Origin: Cyanobacteria bacterium UBA11370 | Lineage (GTDB): Bacteria > Cyanobacteriota > Cyanobacteriia > Cyanobacteriales > Coleofasciculaceae | Direction of reading: 5' to 3' | NCBI GenBank assembly: GCA_003486645.1 | Contig: DNGI01000311.1 | Coordinates: 16,286-27,141 of the forward strand | DNA: 10,856 nucleotides | In this document: in pieces, positions 7,641 through 10,856 of the stretch | How the letters are laid out: every line of letters starts with the position of its first letter | Position numbering within the stretch: the stretch's first letter is position 1 | Made by a program: the position numbers and the translations under genes | Notes under the pieces: generated by a model | What the model was told of the DNA's origin: nothing | Databases searched by the model: none | Seen by the model: only the letters and a program-made list of their open reading frames with translations

Positions 7641-7896
7641 TGGCATTGTAAGAGCATATTTTGATTTATTCTAACACATTTAAGATTGATATTAAAGGCT
7701 ATTGTCTACTTTGTAGAAATTTGGAAGGATAATCTTCAAGATTTCAGGACTTACGCACAAACGCCACATGAGCGTGAGGGTGTATATCGATGTGCCCCCT
7801 ACTGTTCTTATCCTGGTTTCCTGTTTAAGAGTCTTTTCAATGAATTGAATAAACAAAAAGGCAAATTGCTTTCTCTTGATACCCGTTTGCCTTCTG

Positions 7897-8043
7897 ATTT
7901 CAGTAATTCACGCATTCATTTTAGCAATTTCAGTAAGCAAAAAGGTAAATTGCTTTCTCATTTCAGTAATTCACGCATTCATTTTAGCAATTTCAGTAAG
8001 CAAAACAGTAAATTGCTTTCTCATTTCAGTAATTCACGCATTT
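7897..8043. repeat. 63-base tandem repeat with internal hairpins
   Basis: Two full units (7897-7959 and 7960-8022) differ at only two positions, and a third partial unit follows at 8023-8043. A degraded fragment of the unit precedes the array near 7855-7875. Each full unit carries an 8-base stem, AGCAATTT with AAATTGCT, around a 16-base loop (7923-7954 and 7986-8017). On the minus strand each unit also contains the same 17-codon frame, ATG to TGA (7961-7908 and 8024-7971), reading MRKQFT(F/V)LLTEIAKMNA. Whether this is translated is unknown. Confidence 0.75.
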
Positions 8044-8109
8044 ACGATGACTATTGCAGTCGGGAAAAATTATTTTAGAGTTCCTTATATTTACTCAGGC
8101 TGATTACCT

Positions 8110-8182
8110 TTAACAATCTTTATGGTGGAAAAAGTAAAGCCATTTCACGTCAACAAGAATGTGAAATAGCTCGAATTGTTAA
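8110..8182 (+). promoter_or_regulatory. Nested inverted repeats in the leader of the 8209 gene
   Basis: An outer pair TTAACAAT (8110-8117) and ATTGTTAA (8175-8182) encloses an inner pair ATTTCAC (8142-8148) and GTGAAAT (8161-8167) with a 12-base loop. The outer arm ends 26 bases before the ATG at 8209. The arrangement could be an operator pair or a 5' RNA structure. No T run follows the inner stem, so it is not a classic terminator. Confidence 0.35.
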
Positions 8183-8208
8183 CCCTACAGAATTACGGAT
8201 GGATCATC

Positions 8209-8586
8209 ATGGTACGCAGAAAACGCACCTCTCAAACCTTAGAAAAAGCAGTCCGTCGGGCAGCTAGCTTGTATTCGATTAGTTCCAATTTAGATCTTGG
8301 CAATGGACTGACTTTACCTGCTTTCTCGACACTCATTGAAACAATGCAAACCCGTGAGAATGCCTATAATAGCGCCCTTTCCAACATAGATAAACTCTAT
8401 CGTGAAATGTTGGAAACCGAAAGGGAGTTAGGCGATATGGCAGAACATATGCTGTTAGGTGTTGCTACCTGCTATGGAAAAAGCAGTGTGGAATATGGCA
8501 TGGCAGGAGGTATCCCCAAAAATCAGCGCCGTAAAAAACTACGAGGCGAATCTTCGATATCTACGGTTGAACCCTCAGCTATCTAA
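8209..8586 (+). CDS. Small cyanobacterial protein of unknown function
   Basis: This 125-residue protein starts at the ATG at 8209, with a weak GGATGGA ribosome site 5 bases upstream; an in-frame TTG at 8176 is less likely because it falls inside the inverted repeats. It has a basic N-terminus (MVRRKRTSQTLEKAVRRAASL), then LDLGNGLTLPAF, a helical probably coiled-coil middle (TMQTRENAYNSALSNIDKLYREM) and a C-terminal YGKSSVEYGMAGGIPKNQRRKK basic tail. I recall similar small hypothetical proteins in many cyanobacteria, with the YGK..EYE.AGG motif near the end, but know no function. There is no signal peptide or membrane segment. It stands alone between repeat-rich spacers. Confidence 0.75.
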   Translation: MVRRKRTSQTLEKAVRRAASLYSISSNLDLGNGLTLPAFSTLIETMQTRENAYNSALSNIDKLYREMLETERELGDMAEHMLLGVATCYGKSSVEYGMAGGIPKNQRRKKLRGESSISTVEPSAI

Positions 8587-8593
8587 TGGTTGC

Positions 8594-8601
8594 GCGATCG
8601 C
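8594..8601. repeat. HIP1 octamer followed by T run
   Basis: GCGATCGC is the HIP1 octamer overrepresented in many cyanobacteria; others lie at 1338, 1782, 2568 and 3592 inside the STAND gene. This one is 8 bases after the stop of the small gene and is followed by seven T. A terminator role is possible but the palindrome has no loop and would be a poor hairpin. Confidence 0.5.
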
Positions 8602-8638
8602 TTTTTTTAAGATCATCGTCTTTTGCCCTCCGCTGTTT

Positions 8639-8671
8639 AGATCCCCGACTTCTTTAAGAAGTCGGGGATCT
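8639..8671. repeat. 33-base near-perfect palindrome
   Basis: Two 16-base arms, AGATCCCCGACTTCTT and its exact complement, meet around a single T. It corresponds to an ATCCCCGACTTCTT-type palindrome that I recall as widely dispersed in cyanobacterial genomes. It could form a strong hairpin and end transcription from the small gene at 8209, though no long T run follows on either side. Confidence 0.75.
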
Positions 8672-8884
8672 TGGCGTTTGTACTTGAAAGTCGGTCATAA
8701 GTCAGTACATTCTCAGTCTTGATCTCGGTCATGTGTCTGTTTTGATGTGTTTTTAGAGATGAGATGTCCCATATGACTCTGAATTGAAGTCAGAAGTCAA
8801 GTTGATCAATGACACCTAGCAAGCAGCGAGTTGCGCTTGCAACAGACCCTTGCATTAAGTCTCTCAAAACAAGGAGTAACTGAA
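8672..8884 (+). promoter_or_regulatory. Upstream region of the RTX gene
   Basis: This 213-base spacer has no gene. AAGGAG (8871-8876) lies 8 bases before the ATG at 8885 and decides the RTX start over an in-frame TTG at 8831. A small hairpin GTTGC-gctt-GCAAC lies at 8830-8843. No good -35/-10 pair was found. Confidence 0.45.
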
Positions 8885-9916
8885 ATGGCACTTATCCTAG
8901 GAACCGACTTCAACGACAACGGTATCGACAAGCCAAAGCTAATTGGAACTATTGAAGCTGACCAAATCTATGGTTTTGACGGAAATGACTACCTAGATGG
9001 TGGAGCAGGCAACGACCAGCTAGAGGGCGATGCAGGCAATGACCAGTTGTTTGGGGGTGATGGTAATGATGGACTCATTGGTGGCGGGGGTAAAGACAGA
9101 CTATTTGGCGGCTCTGGCAACGACGATCTCCAGGGTGGCTCTGGTAATGACACACTTAATGGCGGAGCTAACGATGACGAACTATTTGGCGAGTCTGGCA
9201 ACGACACCCTACAAGGTGGCACTGGCAACGATCTCCTAGATGGGGGGATTGGCAACGACACCCTACAAGGTGGCACTGGCAACGATCTCCTAGATGGGGG
9301 GAGTGGCAATGACAACTTATTTGGTGATGGAGGTAACGACGACCTATTGGGTGACAACGGTAATGACAGCCTATTTGGTGGTGGAGGTAACGACGACCTA
9401 TCTGGCGGCTTTGACGATGACAGCCTATTTGGTGATGGAGGTAACGACGACCTATCTGGTGGTGATGGCAATGACACCTTATTGGGTGGCACTGGCAACG
9501 ACAAACTGCTTGGGGGTAGTGGGAATGACTTTCTGGTTGGAGTTAATCCCTCTACGTCTAATCCCGGTCGAGGCGAGATTGATACTCTGACTGGGGGTAG
9601 TGGGATTGATAAATTTATCCTTGGGGATACCACCAATATTTACTACGATGATCGCACTCTTCCCCTCCCACCTCAGAACGGCTACGCCTTGATTACCGAC
9701 TTTAGCCCAGGCACGGATACTATCCAGCTCAAAGGAAGCGTGGACTATTTATTGAAGAGTGTAAACCTTGGCAATGGCATTTCTGGCGTAGGAATCTTCG
9801 TCGATGATCCTAATCCGATGCTTGCAGACGAACGGATTGGCGTTGTGCAAGGTGTCAGCCTGTTTTCGCTCAAGATCAACAACGGTGCCGACATCACCAC
9901 TATCACAGGACTTTGA
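8885..9916 (+). CDS. RTX calcium-binding repeat protein (hemolysin-type repeats)
   Basis: From the ATG at 8885, preceded by a good AAGGAG site, the product has 343 residues. A short N-terminal part (1-28) leads directly into 21 uninterrupted RTX nonapeptides of the GGxGNDxLx type (29-217), which bind calcium and fold into a parallel beta-roll. One more isolated repeat (TGGSGIDKF) follows after a linker. The C-terminal portion contains [16 protein letters not shown], typical of cyanobacterial RTX proteins and of the type I secretion end. There is no Sec signal peptide, consistent with type I export, but no ABC transporter or membrane-fusion gene is in the window. No enzymatic domain is present, so this is probably a surface or extracellular structural protein rather than a toxin. 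The gene is followed by the PEP-CTERM gene after 63 bases on the same strand. Confidence 0.92.
   Translation: MALILGTDFNDNGIDKPKLIGTIEADQIYGFDGNDYLDGGAGNDQLEGDAGNDQLFGGDGNDGLIGGGGKDRLFGGSGNDDLQGGSGNDTLNGGANDDELFGESGNDTLQGGTGNDLLDGGIGNDTLQGGTGNDLLDGGSGNDNLFGDGGNDDLLGDNGNDSLFGGGGNDDLSGGFDDDSLFGDGGNDDLSGGDGNDTLLGGTGNDKLLGGSGNDFLVGVNPSTSNPGRGEIDTLTGGSGIDKFILGDTTNIYYDDRTLPLPPQNGYALITDFSPGTDTIQLKGSVDYLLKSVNLGNGISGVGIFVDDPNPMLADERIGVVQGVSLFSLKINNGADITTITGL
9196..9302 (+). repeat. 54-base tandem duplication inside the RTX array
   Basis: Positions 9196-9248 and 9250-9302 are identical over 53 bases with a 54-base period, equal to two nonapeptides (18 residues). Other nonapeptide codons in the array have diverged at silent sites, so this pair is a recent duplication and a likely site of copy-number change. 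Confidence 0.85.
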
Positions 9917-9979
9917 CTTGACAGCTCCTTGAACTTTTAACCAAAAATATACCGATTCAAACCCTACAACTGTACTCCA

Positions 9980-10732
9980 ATGAAATCAATCCGCAATACC
10001 CTTCTCAGTGTTGTACCAGCATTAGCATTAACCGTTAATTTACTTCCCGCCCAAGCCGGAGTTCTTGCCCCCGGTTCTATTTATGACGGCAAAACATTAG
10101 CCGAATGGTCAGCAGAATGGAATAAATACATTTATGCTATTCCTACGGTTGATAGCCCATTTCAGGATAATACAGGGGAGAAAGCAAACATTAATCAATC
10201 AGGTTCTGTATTTTTCTTAGTGGGTTCAGATTTCACAGAACCAGTCACACGAAAAATTACAATAAACGAAAATCAATTGCTTTTTTTCCCCTTAATCGGT
10301 AGATGGGCTAATAACTTTCTGGTAAATCCCCCCCTTACAGTAGAGGAACTCGCCAACTGGATTACACCAGCTATCGATCTTACAGATTCTCTATTTTTCA
10401 ACCTTGATGGTGTAGCCCTCTCTACAGATGAATTGTTTCAACATCGAGAAACCCCTACCCCATTTAATGCGACACTGCCAGAAAACAACTTTTTTGGTGA
10501 GCCAGCAGGAACTTCTTCTATTGTGGTATCAGATGGCTACTGGCTAATGGTTGAGCCTTTATCTGTGGGCAAACATACAATAAATTTTGGAGGAGGAATC
10601 TCTGCTTTCGATTTTCAACAGGACATTACCTATGAAATTAGTGTAGTCCCTGTTCCCGAACCAACTGCAATACTAGGATTACTAGGGTTAGGTGTCTGTA
10701 TGGGAATTTCTCGTCGAAAACAGCGCTTGTAA
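9980..10732 (+). CDS. PEP-CTERM sorting domain protein
   Basis: The 250-residue product has a Sec signal peptide (MKSIRNTLLSVVPALALTVNLLPAQA, cleavage likely after residue 26). Its C-terminal PEP-CTERM tail has PEP at 226-228, a hydrophobic helix and a basic SRRKQRL end, the signal recognised by exosortase (EpsH/cyanoexosortase type). The body resembles a family of exported bacterial proteins with DGKT.AEWSAEW, DNTGE, SGSVFFLVG and LLFFPL motifs; the role of that family is unknown to me. Members I recall often carry cysteines near the FFLVG and LLFFPL motifs, whereas this one has only C241, in the sorting helix. The ATG at 9980 is set by the signal peptide although no SD is visible. It may be read through from the RTX gene: no terminator is visible in the 63-base gap, and a TTGACA at 9918-9923 has no -10 at normal spacing. 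Confidence 0.9.
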   Translation: MKSIRNTLLSVVPALALTVNLLPAQAGVLAPGSIYDGKTLAEWSAEWNKYIYAIPTVDSPFQDNTGEKANINQSGSVFFLVGSDFTEPVTRKITINENQLLFFPLIGRWANNFLVNPPLTVEELANWITPAIDLTDSLFFNLDGVALSTDELFQHRETPTPFNATLPENNFFGEPAGTSSIVVSDGYWLMVEPLSVGKHTINFGGGISAFDFQQDITYEISVVPVPEPTAILGLLGLGVCMGISRRKQRL

Positions 10733-10781
10733 CAAGTTGTGCTTAACAGGACTACCATAGAGTGTCACAGTTAAATCAACT

Positions 10782-10848
10782 AGTAGGGTGCGTCAGACCA
10801 ACATATAGATCGAAATAATCAGGGTTTCCTCGTCTGACGCACCCTACT
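10782..10848. repeat. Inverted repeat with 17-base perfect arms
   Basis: AGTAGGGTGCGTCAGAC (10782-10798) and its exact complement (10832-10848) flank a 33-base centre. GTAGGGTGCGTCA-type arms recur between genes in many cyanobacteria, as I recall. The 67-base element could be a small non-autonomous mobile repeat or a long hairpin terminating the PEP-CTERM transcript 49 bases after its stop. No coding capacity. Confidence 0.8.
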
Positions 10849-10856
10849 CCATGTGC

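Larger units (their letters stand above)
7641..8208. other. Non-coding stretch with repeats, no convincing gene
   Basis: The region between xisH copy 2 and the small gene at 8209 holds the upstream region of xisH (7641-7700), an AGGACTTACGCA motif at 7748-7759 that I recall as a frequent sequence in cyanobacterial intergenic repeats, a 63-base tandem repeat (7897-8043) and nested inverted repeats (8110-8182). Plus-strand reading frames at 7686-8078 and 7876-8103 stay open largely because the repeat length is a multiple of three. They lack recognisable domains or ribosome sites. Confidence 0.5.

Noticed and set aside
7897..8043. CRISPR array
   Set aside because: Only two full direct copies exist, with no unique spacers and no cas genes.
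7686..8103. Plus-strand frames 7686-8078 and 7876-8103 with a 21-residue repeat (FSNSRIHFSNFSKQ type)
   Set aside because: The open frames follow from a tandem repeat divisible by three; there is no SD, no domain and non-protein-like composition outside the repeat. Kept only as a repeat.
8459..8722. Plus-strand frame running through the end of the small gene and the palindrome
   Set aside because: It overlaps the better-supported 8209-8586 gene and reads through a palindromic repeat.
8989..9636. 215-codon minus-strand frame rich in Ser, Leu and Pro
   Set aside because: It is the complement of the RTX nonapeptide array; codon periodicity belongs to the plus strand.
8885..9916. Hemolysin or other RTX toxin
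   Set aside because: There is no pore-forming, lipase, protease or acylation-related domain; only calcium-binding repeats and a C-terminal segment.

Overview
The window reads as a filamentous-type cyanobacterial chromosome. Supporting signs are five GCGATCGC (HIP1) octamers, an HTH-NB-ARC-WD40 protein with the typical cyanobacterial C-terminal tail, two XisH/XisI pairs (a family found mainly in cyanobacteria), a PEP-CTERM protein, an RTX protein and several palindromic intergenic repeats of cyanobacterial type. Species cannot be assigned.

Layout. Positions 1-203 hold short hairpin repeats and no gene. A 1198-residue STAND protein (DNA-binding-like N-terminus, NB-ARC ATPase, 14 WD40 repeats) occupies 204-3800 on the minus strand. 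A 223-base divergent spacer separates it from a plus-strand gene (4024-5574) for an AAA-type ATPase fused to a PD-(D/E)XK nuclease-like domain. A plus-strand xisH-xisI pair follows at 5656-6395. It converges on a minus-strand block made of an unrecognised 135-residue protein (6418-6825) and a second, diverged xisI-xisH pair (6898-7640). Positions 7641-8208 carry no convincing gene but include a 63-base tandem repeat and a leader with nested inverted repeats. A small cyanobacterial protein of unknown role lies at 8209-8586. After a spacer with a 33-base palindrome come two exported proteins: an RTX protein with 21 uninterrupted nonapeptides (8885-9916) and a PEP-CTERM protein (9980-10732). The window ends with a 17-base-arm inverted repeat.

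How it may work together. The first 7.6 kb is rich in ATPase sensor and nuclease-fold genes: STAND, AAA-nuclease, and two XisH proteins with intact D/ExK/QxxxY residues. No XisF-type recombinase or fdxN-type element boundary is visible. The XisHI pairs therefore look like free-standing modules of the toxin-antitoxin or defence kind rather than excision factors serving a local element; this is inference. The last 2 kb is a separate secreted or surface-protein neighbourhood using two different export routes (type I secretion for RTX; Sec plus exosortase for PEP-CTERM).
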